A stretch of DNA of 64,000 nt from Lacticaseibacillus suilingensis (GCF_016861845.1 NZ_BOLV01000011.1:1-64000); one strand, 5' to 3'; positions 7,982 through 18,302 are shown, counted from the stretch's first letter. Numbers and translations: made by a program. Notes: generated by a model from the letters alone, not told the origin.

Positions 7982-8960
7982 AGTTAAACCTATCGCCTTG
8001 CTGGCGGCGGGTTTGATGATGATTACAGCGCTAGTGTGTTTGCTGGCCTGGTGGCTAAGTCCGCAAGCGGGACTTGGCCTTTTTGCGTTGCTTGGGCTGG
8101 CGTGGGTTTTGATTGGCGGGCTGAGCTGGTGGTGGCTGCGGCAAATCCGCCGCCAGCTGGCGAGCATTCAGGCGCAGCTTCATGCGGCCCGCACCGGGGT
8201 CAGCACTTATGATATTGCGGCCAATGATGAAGGCGCGTTTTCGAGCCTCAACAACGAGCTTTACCACTATGTGCGACAAACAGCCGCCATGCGCAGTGAC
8301 CTGCAGCGCGACCGCAATCAGTTAACGGTGGCCATCACTGACATCGCCCATCAGCTGCGCACACCGATTGCGGTTCAAACCAACCTCACCGAACTGCTCA
8401 CTGCAGCCAATTTGGCTGAGACAAAAACCGAGTTGCGCCAGCAGAATCTGCGCTTAGCGGCGCTGGTTAACCAGCTCATTACCTTGGCTAAAGTGGACAC
8501 CCATACGCTGAGTCAAAGCCGCACCACCATCAGTGTGGACACCTTGATGCGGCAAAGCCTCGCGCCGCTGTTGACCTTGGTGGCCGACCAGGAACTGGAG
8601 CTGGCTTGGCACGTGGATCCGACATTAACCGTCCAGGTGAATGAGAAGCTGATGCAAGAAGCACTGATTAATCTTTTGAAAAACACGATTGAACACGCGC
8701 CGAAAGCGAGCACTGTGACCGTGCAGGCCCAGGCCACGCCGCTTTCGACCATCATCACCTTGCAAAACGCCGGCCCGCAGATTCCAGCAGCGGATTTGCC
8801 TCATCTCTTTGAACGTTTTTACCGCGGCAGTCAAAGCGCACCGAATAACTTAGGTATCGGGCTGGCCATTGCCCAAGGCATCATTGAGGCTGGCGCCGGG
8901 CGGCTGACGATCAGCAATCTAACGGTCGGCGTGGCAATGCGGGTGGAATTATTTCACTAG
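7968..8960 (+). CDS. Intramembrane-sensing-type sensor histidine kinase
   Basis: A 330-residue kinase. Two N-terminal membrane helices (about 8-31 and 36-57) are joined by only about five residues (PQAGL), so no extracytoplasmic sensor domain exists. This is the layout of intramembrane-sensing kinases that work with ABC transporters such as BceS. The H-box is TDIAHQLRTPIAV (phosphoacceptor His near residue 125), the N-box is EALINLLKNTIEHAP, and the G-box is LGIGLAIAQGII. It directly precedes the ABC transporter genes, so the signal may come through that transporter (inference). Confidence 0.9.
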   Translation: MLKPEVKPIALLAAGLMMITALVCLLAWWLSPQAGLGLFALLGLAWVLIGGLSWWWLRQIRRQLASIQAQLHAARTGVSTYDIAANDEGAFSSLNNELYHYVRQTAAMRSDLQRDRNQLTVAITDIAHQLRTPIAVQTNLTELLTAANLAETKTELRQQNLRLAALVNQLITLAKVDTHTLSQSRTTISVDTLMRQSLAPLLTLVADQELELAWHVDPTLTVQVNEKLMQEALINLLKNTIEHAPKASTVTVQAQATPLSTIITLQNAGPQIPAADLPHLFERFYRGSQSAPNNLGIGLAIAQGIIEAGAGRLTISNLTVGVAMRVELFH

Positions 8961-8975
8961 TCACCTTGCTGTCAC

Positions 8976-8988
8976 TTACCGCGGGTAA
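8976..8988. promoter_or_regulatory. Candidate response-regulator operator before the ABC genes
   Basis: TTACC-gcg-GGTAA is a short inverted repeat in the 51-bp gap between the kinase stop and the ABC ATPase start. It is the only such symmetry in the gap. Assignment to the adjacent regulator is inference. Confidence 0.3.
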
Positions 8989-9011
8989 CTTAAGCAGTGG
9001 AGGTGAGGCAC

Positions 9012-9677
9012 ATGCCAATTTTAACCGCGACTGATTTAGTCAAAACGTATCCAGAAGAAGAACGACCGGCGCTTGATCATGTGAACTTAACTATTGAGCC
9101 TGGTGAATTTGTGACCATTGTCGGGCCTTCAGGGTCAGGCAAGTCGACTTTGCTGCATTTGCTAGGTGGGGTGGATCGGCCGACCAGTGGCCAGGTGCAA
9201 CTCTATGACACCGATTTGTATCAGCTGAATGAAACTCAGCTCGCCATTTTTCGCCGGCGCCAGGTGGGGTTGATCTATCAGTTCTTTAATTTGATTCCCA
9301 GCCTAACCGTGGCTGAGAACATCACGCTGCCGTCTGAATTGGACGGCAAACCAGTGAGTGAAGGCCAGCTGGCTTTGATGCTGGACCAGCTTGGCTTGAC
9401 CGCAAAGCGCAATGCACTACCAGCCCAGCTCTCGGGTGGGCAGCAGCAGCGGGTGGCGATTGGCCGCGCGCTGATCAATGAGCCAGCAATCGTGTTAGCC
9501 GACGAGCCAACGGGCAATTTGGATCAACACAATTCCCAAGAAATCATGCGGTTGCTACATTACGCCAACGTCAAGCAAGGCCAAACAGTGATTGTGATTA
9601 CCCATGATCCGCAGGTCGCGGCGCAAGCGCAGCGGGTGATGACGATGACTGATGGCCACTTGACCGAGGGGCGGTGA
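9012..9677 (+). CDS. ABC transporter ATP-binding protein (MacB/LolD type)
   Basis: A 221-residue nucleotide-binding subunit. Walker A is GPSGSGKST, the Q-loop region is [11 protein letters not shown], the signature is [15 protein letters not shown], Walker B is [11 protein letters not shown] and the H-loop is VIVITHD. This subfamily pairs with FtsX-type permeases for export of, or defence against, peptides and lipids. The ATG at 9012 is used because the GTG at 8997 lies inside its Shine-Dalgarno (GTGGAGGTGAG). The permease gene follows after 4 bp. Confidence 0.93.
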   Translation: MPILTATDLVKTYPEEERPALDHVNLTIEPGEFVTIVGPSGSGKSTLLHLLGGVDRPTSGQVQLYDTDLYQLNETQLAIFRRRQVGLIYQFFNLIPSLTVAENITLPSELDGKPVSEGQLALMLDQLGLTAKRNALPAQLSGGQQQRVAIGRALINEPAIVLADEPTGNLDQHNSQEIMRLLHYANVKQGQTVIVITHDPQVAAQAQRVMTMTDGHLTEGR

Positions 9678-9681
9678 GGAC

Positions 9682-12057
9682 ATGAGCATTCTCACCAAAT
9701 TAGGCTGGCGCCAGCTGCGGGTGGAGCGCGGCCGCACCCTGCTCACCATTGCGGCGATGACCTTGGCGGCCACGTTAGCCGTGGCGACGTTGGTTGGACT
9801 GCGGAGCCTGCAAGACAGCATGTATCAGTACCAGTTAAGTAGTACTGGCGGCATGGCAGTGGCGTTTCCGGCGACCGCTGCGCAAACCGTGGCCAAATTA
9901 AGCGCGTCACCGCTTTTAACTAAAACCCAGCAGTATGCCGATGAAGGCACGATTAAGGTCGATCATACCAAAACCAATGACATTACCGGCGCCATTCATC
10001 TCACGGCGGTAACGCCAGCGACGAAGCCGGCGCTGAAGAGCATGCTGGCCAGTGGACGTCTGCCGCAAGCCGCTGATGAAGTGCTGTTGGCCGATGTCTT
10101 GGTGACTGCCCAACGCAAGCTGGGGAGCACGATCCAGGTCAAATCCGCTGGCCACACCCATCAGTACCGCGTAGTTGGCACCACCAATGTGTATGCAAGC
10201 AGTTTCATTCCCACTGGCGGGGTGCTGCGCATCACGCCGCACCTGCCCGGTCGCCGCATCACGTTGCTGGCGGCGCTGAAAAATCCGGCGACGGGCAAAG
10301 CTGACATGGTGAGTCTGACGAAGGCCCATGATTTGCCTGTGAGTCAGCTGCGCTTGGCCAATCAGGCGTTGAAGGTGATGTGGGGCGCCGGTGATACCAA
10401 GGCGCGCACCACCCAGATCATCATTGTGCTGGTGATGCTGGCCGTGATTGGGGCCGTGGCCTTGATTATGATTTATACCAGCATCAATTTAGCCGTGCAG
10501 GCGCGGCGCCAGCGCTATGGTTTGTTGCGGACGATTGGCACGACGCCGCAGCAAATTCGGCTGCTGGTGGTGCAAGAATCACTTTTGCTGGTGTTACCGG
10601 CTTTGCTGTTAGGTGGCGTGATTGGTATCGGTGGCCTGGCACTGGCGCTACAGTGGATGAATCGTGTGCTAGCAGGCAACGAGTTACCAGTTATTTTGTA
10701 TCTGCATGTGGATTGGTTGCCGCTAGTGGGCGCGGCACTGTTTATGGTACTCGTGACGCTACTGGCTGCCGCGCGGCCAGCCCGGCGCGCCAGTCGGGTG
10801 ACGCCAATCGAGGCCATTCGCGCCTTGAATCCCTCGCCGCGGCTGACCGCGCGGAAACTGCGGCCGACCTGGCTCATTCGCCATCTCCACCAACCAATGT
10901 TGAAACTCGGGGCGATTTTTGACCGCCGCGACACTCGGCGTGGTACGATGCTGGTACTGCTGACGGTTACGGTGGCGTTGTTCATCGGGTTGACTAGCTT
11001 TGTCGGCAATTTTTGGCGCGTGTTTGAATCACCGGCCAGTGCGGATGTGATTGCCACGCTGCTAGGGCAAGGCGACCAAACCAAGCAGCTGAAACGAACC
11101 CTAGCGAAAGTCACTGGTATCAAGCGCCAGTTGATTGTACGCACCACTTCGGTGATGATTAAAAGCGGCAAGGAAACCGGCAATGACCTGACGCTGTATG
11201 TCGTACCAGAAGCACAGCTGGCACGCGATTTTGGCGGCCAGCCAACGTTGCTCAACACCAAAGTCTTCTACGAAACGGCGAAGGGACGTCAGTATTATGC
11301 CTGGCAAATCAATCCGAAAACCAACCGTAGACTGCATTTGGTGAACGGTTTTGAGGCCAAGAAAGCCGGCCAGTGGATCGCCCCTCAGTATATGGCGTTA
11401 AGCAAGGCGCCAGGCTTTAAGGGGATGCTCTATCCTGACGGCCTGGCGGGCCTCGTGATTTCGCTCACCCAATTCCACCAGTGGGCCGGTAAACTCGGTA
11501 TGAAAGACGCCGACCTGACGTCAGAAGTGGCGGTGAAGTTAAGCCCAAAATCGCAGCATACGGCAGTGATTAAGGCTTTGCGCAGTCAATTTGGTCGGGC
11601 CCAAATCGCTGACGTCGTGGCCGATAATCAACAGTCAGAAGCGATTATTACGGTGGTGCGACTAACGGCCTGGGCGTTTATCGCTTTGCTGTCCCTAGTC
11701 TGCCTAGCGACTGTGATTAATCACACCTTTGCCAATTTAACCGCCAGTCGGCGCAGCTTGGCGATGTTGCAGTCGATTGGCACCACGCCGAAGCAGGTGT
11801 TGACGATGCAGCAAGGGCAGTACAGTTTGCTGCTCGTGCAAGGCTGGCTGCTGGGCAGTCTTTTAGGCATTGGCCTTAGTGCGCTGCTGTTTCGGGTGAT
11901 GGCCGGGGCATATTCGAACGCTCATTTCGTTTGGCCCGGCGTGCAAATTCTCGTGGCCTTAGCCGCCTTAATGATTGTTTGGCTAGGGTTTGGTTTCGCC
12001 ACCTGGCGCATGCTCAACCATCAAAATATTGATGAGCTGGTGCGAAGTAGCGATTAA
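9682..12057 (+). CDS. FtsX-like ABC transporter permease
   Basis: A 791-residue permease with two FtsX repeats. An N-terminal helix (about 18-40) is followed by an extracellular region of about 200 residues. Three helices (about 250-365) end in RPARRASRVTPIEAIRALNP, the conserved sequence after an FtsX domain. A second anchor (about 428-450), a second extracellular region, and three final helices (about 655-775) follow. It works with the ATPase encoded just upstream. With the adjacent kinase this resembles antimicrobial-peptide sensing and detoxification modules. However, the double-repeat form is closer to general MacB/SalY permeases than to BceB, so the substrate is unknown. Confidence 0.88.
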   Translation: MSILTKLGWRQLRVERGRTLLTIAAMTLAATLAVATLVGLRSLQDSMYQYQLSSTGGMAVAFPATAAQTVAKLSASPLLTKTQQYADEGTIKVDHTKTNDITGAIHLTAVTPATKPALKSMLASGRLPQAADEVLLADVLVTAQRKLGSTIQVKSAGHTHQYRVVGTTNVYASSFIPTGGVLRITPHLPGRRITLLAALKNPATGKADMVSLTKAHDLPVSQLRLANQALKVMWGAGDTKARTTQIIIVLVMLAVIGAVALIMIYTSINLAVQARRQRYGLLRTIGTTPQQIRLLVVQESLLLVLPALLLGGVIGIGGLALALQWMNRVLAGNELPVILYLHVDWLPLVGAALFMVLVTLLAAARPARRASRVTPIEAIRALNPSPRLTARKLRPTWLIRHLHQPMLKLGAIFDRRDTRRGTMLVLLTVTVALFIGLTSFVGNFWRVFESPASADVIATLLGQGDQTKQLKRTLAKVTGIKRQLIVRTTSVMIKSGKETGNDLTLYVVPEAQLARDFGGQPTLLNTKVFYETAKGRQYYAWQINPKTNRRLHLVNGFEAKKAGQWIAPQYMALSKAPGFKGMLYPDGLAGLVISLTQFHQWAGKLGMKDADLTSEVAVKLSPKSQHTAVIKALRSQFGRAQIADVVADNQQSEAIITVVRLTAWAFIALLSLVCLATVINHTFANLTASRRSLAMLQSIGTTPKQVLTMQQGQYSLLLVQGWLLGSLLGIGLSALLFRVMAGAYSNAHFVWPGVQILVALAALMIVWLGFGFATWRMLNHQNIDELVRSSD

Positions 12058-12111
12058 TGGTTCTACTGATGCAGACTAGTCAAGGCTTAGGGTTTCGTGT
12101 ATACTAGATTT

Positions 12112-12207
12112 TGCCGAAAGGCCTTGAGGCAATGGCAGCCTTTCGAATTGTGTCAGGTCCGGAAGGAAGCAGCACTAAGAATCGTTTGTCATGTGCCTTA
12201 AGTTTTT
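12112..12207 (+). ncRNA. ffs: Signal recognition particle RNA (small bacterial type)
   Basis: The invariant apical domain of SRP RNA is present at 12151-12178, containing GTCAGGTCCGGAAGGAAGC. Flanking arms CTTGAGGCAATGGCA (12123-12137) and TGTCATGTGCCTTAAG (12187-12202) pair to form the long stem. A T-run follows at 12203-12207. A -10 box TATACT (12100-12105) places the 5' end near 12112. The RNA binds Ffh for cotranslational membrane targeting. It normally sits between tadA and dnaX; here both sides carry extra transporter genes. Confidence 0.93.
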
Positions 12208-12219
12208 GAGCAAATAAAC

Positions 12220-12249
12220 AGGACGTCTCCTTGTCGAGGCGTCCTTTTC
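12220..12249. terminator. Bidirectional terminator between SRP RNA and ABC exporter
   Basis: GGACGTCTC (12221-12229) pairs with GAGGCGTCC (12236-12244), then TTTT on the plus strand. It serves converging transcripts from the SRP RNA and the reverse-strand exporter gene, which ends at 12252. Confidence 0.75.
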
Positions 12250-12251
12250 TA

Positions 12252-13907
12252 TTACTTCAAACCAAGTGTTGTCAAGGCTTGGGCCACCGCTGGGTCCGTC
12301 ACTGGTCCTTGGGCAATCAGCCGGCCGGCCTGCATGACGAAAATCGTATCCGCCTTGGCGAAGGTCTTAGCCCGATATTGGTGGGTAATCATAATCAGCC
12401 CCTCTGGCATGTCAAAAATATCATCCTGTAGTTGGGCGGCGATTTGCGGATCGAGGCCAGTGGTTAATTCGTCTAATACGAAGAACCGATAATCTCGCAG
12501 CAAAAGCCGGGCAATCGCCAGGCGCTGTTTTTCCCCACCAGACAGAAGCGGGCTGGTGCGGTCGACCAGGGTGGCCAAACTGTGTTGCGTCAACCAATCG
12601 GCGAGGCCAGCTTGTGTTAAGGCAGCGGTAATCTGGTCATCGCTGTAGTTCGGTGCGAATAAGGTCACGTTATCGCGGACACTGCCAGCGAAAATATCAG
12701 CCTGCTGCTCCAGCTCACCAATCGCGCTGAAGACGGATTCCGGGGCCAGGCTAGCCGCTGGTTGGCCGCTTAAAGTGGCGGTGCCAGCGGTTGGCGTTAG
12801 TTCACCGAGAAGCAGGCGCATCAAGGTGGTTTTGCCGCTGCCGCTGGCACCAACCAACAGGTATTTCTTGGCCGGGTCGAGCCGCAGCGAAATGTTTTGC
12901 AACACACTTTGATAAGCTAGGTGATCCGCCTCAATCAGTGGCGTGGTTAAAGATAAGACTGGCGCTTCAGCAGCTGGCAGCGGGCGGTCAGCCACTGCCG
13001 CCAATTCAGTCGCCACTTTACGCGCCCCATAAAACTCGGCTAGCATCGCGGTGAGCGAGGCCAGGGGCCAGTTGAAGAAGCTGGCCAACTGCGAAAAGGC
13101 CACCAGCTGGCCCAAGGTGATTTGACCGCGTCGGACGAAATACGCGCCGAGGAGCCAGGTGCCGAGATACATCACGTCACCCAGAAAATCGGAAATACCA
13201 CTGGTAATTTTTTGCACCTGCTGATCGCGCAGACTAGCAGTTTTCACCCCGGCGGCGGTGGCTTGATGCTGGCGGAAAAACGGCGGCTGCGCCAGGGCAT
13301 GGGCAATGGTCGTGAAGCCACTCAAGGAATCGGTCACCCGGCTGGTGTAGCGCTCAATGGTGGTGACCACTTCCGCTTTGGCGTGTTCCAAAGGTTTTTT
13401 GACCAAAAACGGAAAGACCAAAGCCGGGATGGTTAAGGCGACGACGCCCAAGGTGATGACCGGATCGATGAGCAGTGTACCAGCGGCGGCCAGAAACAAC
13501 AGTAGTACCAGATAAATGGCGCGTAAAATGACGTGAAAATAGCTGGTGGTGACGATATCAACTTGTTTGGTGAGCTGGGTCACGTATTCGCCGACGGGCT
13601 TGCGACCGAAATGCTGCGGCTGCTGAGCGAGCGTGCGCTGAAACAGGTCATTGCGCAGTTCTTCGGCTAATTGTAGCGGCAAGGCTTCATTCCAGTATTC
13701 ACTAGCGGAATCGGTCACAGCTTGGAGCACGAGGTAACCAATCACCAGTGGAATCGCGATGGTAAAGGCTAGGGAGATCCGGCCCGTGGCAATGTCGGTG
13801 ATCATTTGCAGCACATAAGAATAAGTGACCAGCACCGCTGCGGCCGCTAGACTTAACAGGCCGGTCACCAGCAAGCGCCAAGGATGGCGCCATAAGTATC
13901 GTTGCAT
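12252..13907 (-). CDS. ABC transporter, fused permease and ATP-binding protein
   Basis: A 551-residue half-exporter. The N-terminal six-helix membrane domain (about 1-300) includes LEHAKAEVVTTIERYTSRVTD-like coupling regions. The ATPase domain (about 325-550) has Walker A GASGSGKTT, signature LLSGGEKQRLAIARLL and Walker B YRFFVLDELTTGLD. The substrate is unknown; family relatives include CydC/D-like and peptide exporters. The start at 13907 follows AGGAGG on the reverse strand; the frame begins 12 codons further up without a ribosome site. It is a second transporter inserted between the SRP RNA and dnaX, facing the opposite way. Confidence 0.88.
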   Translation of the reverse strand: MQRYLWRHPWRLLVTGLLSLAAAAVLVTYSYVLQMITDIATGRISLAFTIAIPLVIGYLVLQAVTDSASEYWNEALPLQLAEELRNDLFQRTLAQQPQHFGRKPVGEYVTQLTKQVDIVTTSYFHVILRAIYLVLLLFLAAAGTLLIDPVITLGVVALTIPALVFPFLVKKPLEHAKAEVVTTIERYTSRVTDSLSGFTTIAHALAQPPFFRQHQATAAGVKTASLRDQQVQKITSGISDFLGDVMYLGTWLLGAYFVRRGQITLGQLVAFSQLASFFNWPLASLTAMLAEFYGARKVATELAAVADRPLPAAEAPVLSLTTPLIEADHLAYQSVLQNISLRLDPAKKYLLVGASGSGKTTLMRLLLGELTPTAGTATLSGQPAASLAPESVFSAIGELEQQADIFAGSVRDNVTLFAPNYSDDQITAALTQAGLADWLTQHSLATLVDRTSPLLSGGEKQRLAIARLLLRDYRFFVLDELTTGLDPQIAAQLQDDIFDMPEGLIMITHQYRAKTFAKADTIFVMQAGRLIAQGPVTDPAVAQALTTLGLK

Positions 13908-14031
13908 GAAAGGAGTCCTCCTAGTATGGGCAAAGATTAGCATGCTTTAACCAACGATACAATTACCATTTTACCCAGCGTGACTTTTCCTGACGGCGAC
14001 GATAAATGCGGCGCCGGAGCCTGGTCGCGTA

Positions 14032-14040
14032 TGGTAAACT
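14032..14040 (+). promoter_or_regulatory. Extended -10 promoter for dnaX
   Basis: TGGTAAACT is an extended -10 (TGn plus TAAACT), 26 bp before the dnaX start. The same TATGGTAAACT string occurs before ruvA (42379-42389). Confidence 0.45.
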
Positions 14041-14065
14041 AGAACAGATAGAAAGGATGAGGACA

Positions 14066-15748
14066 GTGGCTTATCAAGCGTTGTATCGGGTGTGGCGGCC
14101 CCAAACCTTCGCCGATGTGATTGGGCAAACGGCCATCACCACGACTTTAAAAAATGCGCTGATCACCGGCCAAACCAGCCACGCTTATCTCTTCTGCGGG
14201 CCCCGCGGCACCGGGAAAACCAGTGTGGCGAAGATTTTGGCCAAGGCGCTGAACTGCCGCCATCTGGAAGATGGTGAGCCGGATAATACCTGCGACTTAT
14301 GTGTGGCCATCAATAACGGCAGCTTAACCGATGTGATCGAAATCGATGCAGCTTCAAACAACGGCGTCGACGAAATCCGGGACATTCGCGACAAGGCCAA
14401 GTACGCGCCGACCTCCGCAAAAGTCAAAGTTTACATCATCGATGAAGTCCACATGCTGTCGACCGGGGCGTTCAATGCCTTGCTGAAGACGTTGGAGGAA
14501 CCACCGGCGCATGTGGTGTTCATTTTGGCCACCACTGAACCGCAAAAAATTCCCGCCACCATTATTTCGAGGACCCAGCGGTTTGATTTTCGCCGCATTA
14601 CGCCGCAAGACATTGTCGACCGGATGAAGCATATCCTGGACGAAAAAGGCATCACCTATGATGACCAAGCCTTGCTGGTGATTGCCAAGGCGGCAGAAGG
14701 CGGCATGCGCGATGCGCTTTCCATCCTGGATCAGGTCCTCGCTTTTGGGCAAGATCACGTCACCGTGGAAAATGCTTTGGATGTCACCGGCGGCGCCGCG
14801 GTGACCCAGCTGGGAGAATACCTTCAGCATTTGGCAGATCATGATACTGCGGCGGCGCTGACCACCATCGAGCAATTGCTGGCGAGCGGCAAAGACGCTG
14901 GCCGGCTGATTGACGATTTGATTGGGTACCTGCGCGATTTGCTGGTGTACCAGCAGGCCCCGACCTTGGTCAACGACACCGCTAGCGCCTTGCAAGACAC
15001 GCACTTCAAAGCCCTCGCCGATAGCTTTGCCCCAGGCCAGTTGTACCACATGATTGCGGTGCTCAACCAAACCCAGGGGCAGCTCCGGCTGACCAATAGT
15101 CCCACCTTGTACCTGGAAGTAGCAACCGTGCAACTGGGCCAACCCGCGCCGACTCAGGCCGCAGCACCAGTGGCCGAGGCTGAGGCCGCACCAGCGTATT
15201 CCGCTGCGGTGACCAAGCTGGAAGGCGAGGTATCGCGGTTAACTCAGCTGGTGCAGAACCTGCAAGCCGGCGGGCAGACCCCGGCGGCCAAGCCGAAGCC
15301 GAAAGCCAAGCCGGTGAAAGTCAACAAGGCACAGATTTATCCCGTCCTGGGCGCCGCCACCAAGCACGACCTGGAAGCCGTGCGCGACATTTGGCCCGAT
15401 CTTTTGTCCATGCTCTCGGTGCCAGATCAAGCCATGATGAAGGTGTCTAAGCCCGTGGCGGCCAGTCCTGAAGGCGTGATTGTCAGTTTTGCCTATGACA
15501 TTTTTGTCGAACGCGCCAGCAATGACGCTAACCTGCTGGCCGCGCTGAAGGATGACCTGGCGAAGCTGATGGGTAGCCCAAAGCAGATTGTGCTCGTGCA
15601 GCAAGACGAATGGCCGCGCGTGCGCAAAGCCTACCTGGCAGAAAATGGCGCGCCGCATGCGGCGCCGCAGCCGGCAGCAGTGCCCCCGGTGGTGAAAACC
15701 ATGACCGACTTGTTCGGCCAAGACAACATTACGATTAAAAACGACTAG
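14066..15748 (+). CDS. dnaX: DNA polymerase III subunits gamma and tau
   Basis: A 560-residue clamp-loader ATPase. Walker A is CGPRGTGKTS, the zinc-binding cysteines are in LNCRHLEDGEPDNTCDLC, and Walker B is VYIIDEVHM. The arginine-finger motif reads SRTQRFDF, with Thr where many orthologues have Cys (SRC). After the ATPase and lid come the collar domain (about 250-370), an Ala/Pro/Lys-rich linker and a tau C-terminal domain. The GTG at 14066 (VAYQALYRVWRP) has a GAAAGGATGAGG Shine-Dalgarno and matches the family start; upstream ATG codons give a non-homologous extension. It starts the dnaX-ebfC-recR operon. Confidence 0.95.
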   Translation: MAYQALYRVWRPQTFADVIGQTAITTTLKNALITGQTSHAYLFCGPRGTGKTSVAKILAKALNCRHLEDGEPDNTCDLCVAINNGSLTDVIEIDAASNNGVDEIRDIRDKAKYAPTSAKVKVYIIDEVHMLSTGAFNALLKTLEEPPAHVVFILATTEPQKIPATIISRTQRFDFRRITPQDIVDRMKHILDEKGITYDDQALLVIAKAAEGGMRDALSILDQVLAFGQDHVTVENALDVTGGAAVTQLGEYLQHLADHDTAAALTTIEQLLASGKDAGRLIDDLIGYLRDLLVYQQAPTLVNDTASALQDTHFKALADSFAPGQLYHMIAVLNQTQGQLRLTNSPTLYLEVATVQLGQPAPTQAAAPVAEAEAAPAYSAAVTKLEGEVSRLTQLVQNLQAGGQTPAAKPKPKAKPVKVNKAQIYPVLGAATKHDLEAVRDIWPDLLSMLSVPDQAMMKVSKPVAASPEGVIVSFAYDIFVERASNDANLLAALKDDLAKLMGSPKQIVLVQQDEWPRVRKAYLAENGAPHAAPQPAAVPPVVKTMTDLFGQDNITIKND

Positions 15749-15763
15749 GAAAGAGTGATTGAT

Positions 15764-16072
15764 ATGATGCGTGGCGGCAATATGGCTGGCATGATGAAAC
15801 AAATGCAAAAGCTGCAAAAAGAAATGACTCAGGCGCAAGACGAACTGAATGCCACTGAATTCACCGCGACTTCCGCTAGTGACATGGTGACGGTGGTCTT
15901 CAGCGGCGACAAAACGCTGAAGGATATCCAGATCAAACCTGAGGCCATCGACCCTGACGATCCTGACATGCTCCAAGACTTGGTGCTGGAAGCCGTTAAT
16001 GCTGGTTTGAAGCAAGTCGATGACGCCACCAAAGCCAAGATGGGCAAGTACACCCGCGGCCTGCCAGGCTAG
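15764..16072 (+). CDS. YbaB/EbfC family nucleoid-associated protein
   Basis: A 102-residue DNA-binding protein. It has a Met-rich N-terminus ([20 protein letters not shown]), a coiled helix and the central [23 protein letters not shown] segment. It is always found between dnaX and recR in this group. The ATG at 15764 is preferred to a GTG three codons earlier, which lies too close to the AGGA ribosome site. Confidence 0.92.
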   Translation: MMRGGNMAGMMKQMQKLQKEMTQAQDELNATEFTATSASDMVTVVFSGDKTLKDIQIKPEAIDPDDPDMLQDLVLEAVNAGLKQVDDATKAKMGKYTRGLPG

Positions 16073-16081
16073 GAGGGCAGC

Positions 16082-16681
16082 ATGCAATATCCTGCACCGA
16101 TCGAAAAATTAATTGCCAGTTACATGAAACTGCCTGGCATTGGGAGTAAGACCGCCACTCGGCTGGCGTTTTACACCATTGATATGAATAAAGATGACGT
16201 TGACGCCTTTGCCACCAGTCTGACAGAGGCCAAGTCGAAGCTGCATTACTGCAGTATCTGCGGCAACATCACCGATGATGACCCGTGTGAAATCTGCCAG
16301 GACCAAGGCCGCGACCAAACCACCATTCTGGTGGTAGAGCAGCCCAAGGATGTCATGAGCATTGACCGCACCAACGAATACCATGGCCTTTATCACGTCC
16401 TTCATGGCGTGCTGAGCCCGATCGAAGGCCGCGGGCCGGAAGACCTCAACATCGAAAGCCTAATTACTCGCCTGCAAAAGCACCCGGAAGTTAAAGAAGT
16501 GATTGTGGCCACCAACGCCACCCCAGAAGGCGAAGCCACCGCCCAGTATCTGGCCCGGTTGATCAAACCCGCCCAGATTAAAGTCACCCGCCTGGCCCAT
16601 GGCTTGGCCGTGGGGTCAGATATTGAGTACGCCGACGAAATGACCCTGCTGAAGGCCGTCGAAGGGCGGACGGAAATATAG
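16082..16681 (+). CDS. recR: Recombination mediator RecR
   Basis: A 199-residue RecR of normal length. It acts with RecO (and RecF) to load RecA on SSB-coated gaps. The helix-hairpin-helix is [15 protein letters not shown], the four-cysteine zinc finger is [16 protein letters not shown], and the Toprim region starts [17 protein letters not shown]. The C-terminal LARGLPVG-type motif reads [15 protein letters not shown]. An AGGAGGG Shine-Dalgarno precedes the ATG. It ends the dnaX operon proper; structured repeats separate it from yaaL. Confidence 0.97.
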   Translation: MQYPAPIEKLIASYMKLPGIGSKTATRLAFYTIDMNKDDVDAFATSLTEAKSKLHYCSICGNITDDDPCEICQDQGRDQTTILVVEQPKDVMSIDRTNEYHGLYHVLHGVLSPIEGRGPEDLNIESLITRLQKHPEVKEVIVATNATPEGEATAQYLARLIKPAQIKVTRLAHGLAVGSDIEYADEMTLLKAVEGRTEI

Positions 16682-16683
16682 GC

Positions 16684-16797
16684 AAAGGCGGTGGAGGTCG
16701 GCGGGCTTAGCTCGACGAGTAGCTTAGCAAGATGCTCAGGCCTTGGCCTCACGCAGCGCGACTGCGGTGAAATGGCAAACCACCTGACTTCCGCAGC
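16684..16797 (+). repeat. Probable decayed family A element (A1)
   Basis: The order GGGCTTA, GCTCGA, CGAG, TAGCTTAGC, a small hairpin (AGGCC/GGCCT) and GCGACTGC follows the family A pattern, but the distal arms no longer pair. It lies directly before copy A2. Low confidence, because only one half aligns well. Confidence 0.35.
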
Positions 16798-16798
16798 C

Positions 16799-16923
16799 TA
16801 GTTGCGCTCCGCGGGGCAACGGATGAGTGTCTAGCTACGCCCAACGTCTCGAAGCCGAAAACCGGCTTCAATGCGTTGGGCTAGGCTAGCCATCATCCTA
16901 AGTGCGCCCCGCTCCGCAGCCTT
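16799..16923 (-). repeat. Family A structured repeat, copy A2
   Basis: Read on the reverse strand it runs GGCTGCGGA, stem 1 (GCGGGGC/GCCCCGC), internal loop GCACTTA/GTT, stem 2 (GGATGA/TCATCC), then the invariant TAGCCTAGC (16880-16888) facing GCGTAGCTA (16832-16840). A copy-specific hairpin (CCAACG/CGTTGG and GAAGCCG/CGGCTTC, loop GTTTT) sits between them, and the element ends GGAGCGCAACTA. It lies between recR and yaaL, inside what is normally one operon. Confidence 0.85.
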
Positions 16924-16942
16924 TACCTGAAAGGAGTGCCTC

Positions 16943-17203
16943 ATGTTTTTTCATAAATCAAAACCTTCGATCAAAGAAAATGCTGATCGCAATCTGATGC
17001 TTGAAGTCTACGTCGTCCGCGATAAAATGGCGGCGCAGCGCAAGTTGATTGCGAGCTTCCGGGAAGTGGATGAGCTGACCAAGGCGCAACTGAGCGTTCA
17101 GGCCGGGTTGTTCGACTTTTTGCACCGCGAAGCGCGCATTCGGCAGGTGTCCGGGGAGCTTGTGGCCCGGATTGCAGCGGCACATCTGGAAGAAAATCAA
17201 TAA
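16943..17203 (+). CDS. YaaL family protein (DUF2508)
   Basis: A small helical protein of 86 residues, matching B. subtilis YaaL, which also lies just behind recR. No catalytic motif is visible and its function is unknown. Position after recR and before tmk supports the assignment. An AAAGGAG Shine-Dalgarno precedes the ATG, and a terminator follows 8 bp after the stop. Confidence 0.8.
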   Translation: MFFHKSKPSIKENADRNLMLEVYVVRDKMAAQRKLIASFREVDELTKAQLSVQAGLFDFLHREARIRQVSGELVARIAAAHLEENQ

Positions 17204-17210
17204 CCCAATT

Positions 17211-17232
17211 AAAAGCCGGCAACGGCTTTTTT
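17211..17232 (+). terminator. Terminator after yaaL
   Basis: AAAAGCCG (17211-17218) pairs with CGGCTTTT (17223-17230) across a GCAA loop, with a T-run to 17232. Confidence 0.85.
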
Positions 17233-17310
17233 GCGTTGCGGCACTGGTGGTTTAATTTATGGCGGGTTTCAAGTAAACTAGAAGTAACACAGTAGAAGAG
17301 AGTGAATGTC

Positions 17311-18301
<991 letters not shown>

Positions 18302-18302
<1 letters not shown>

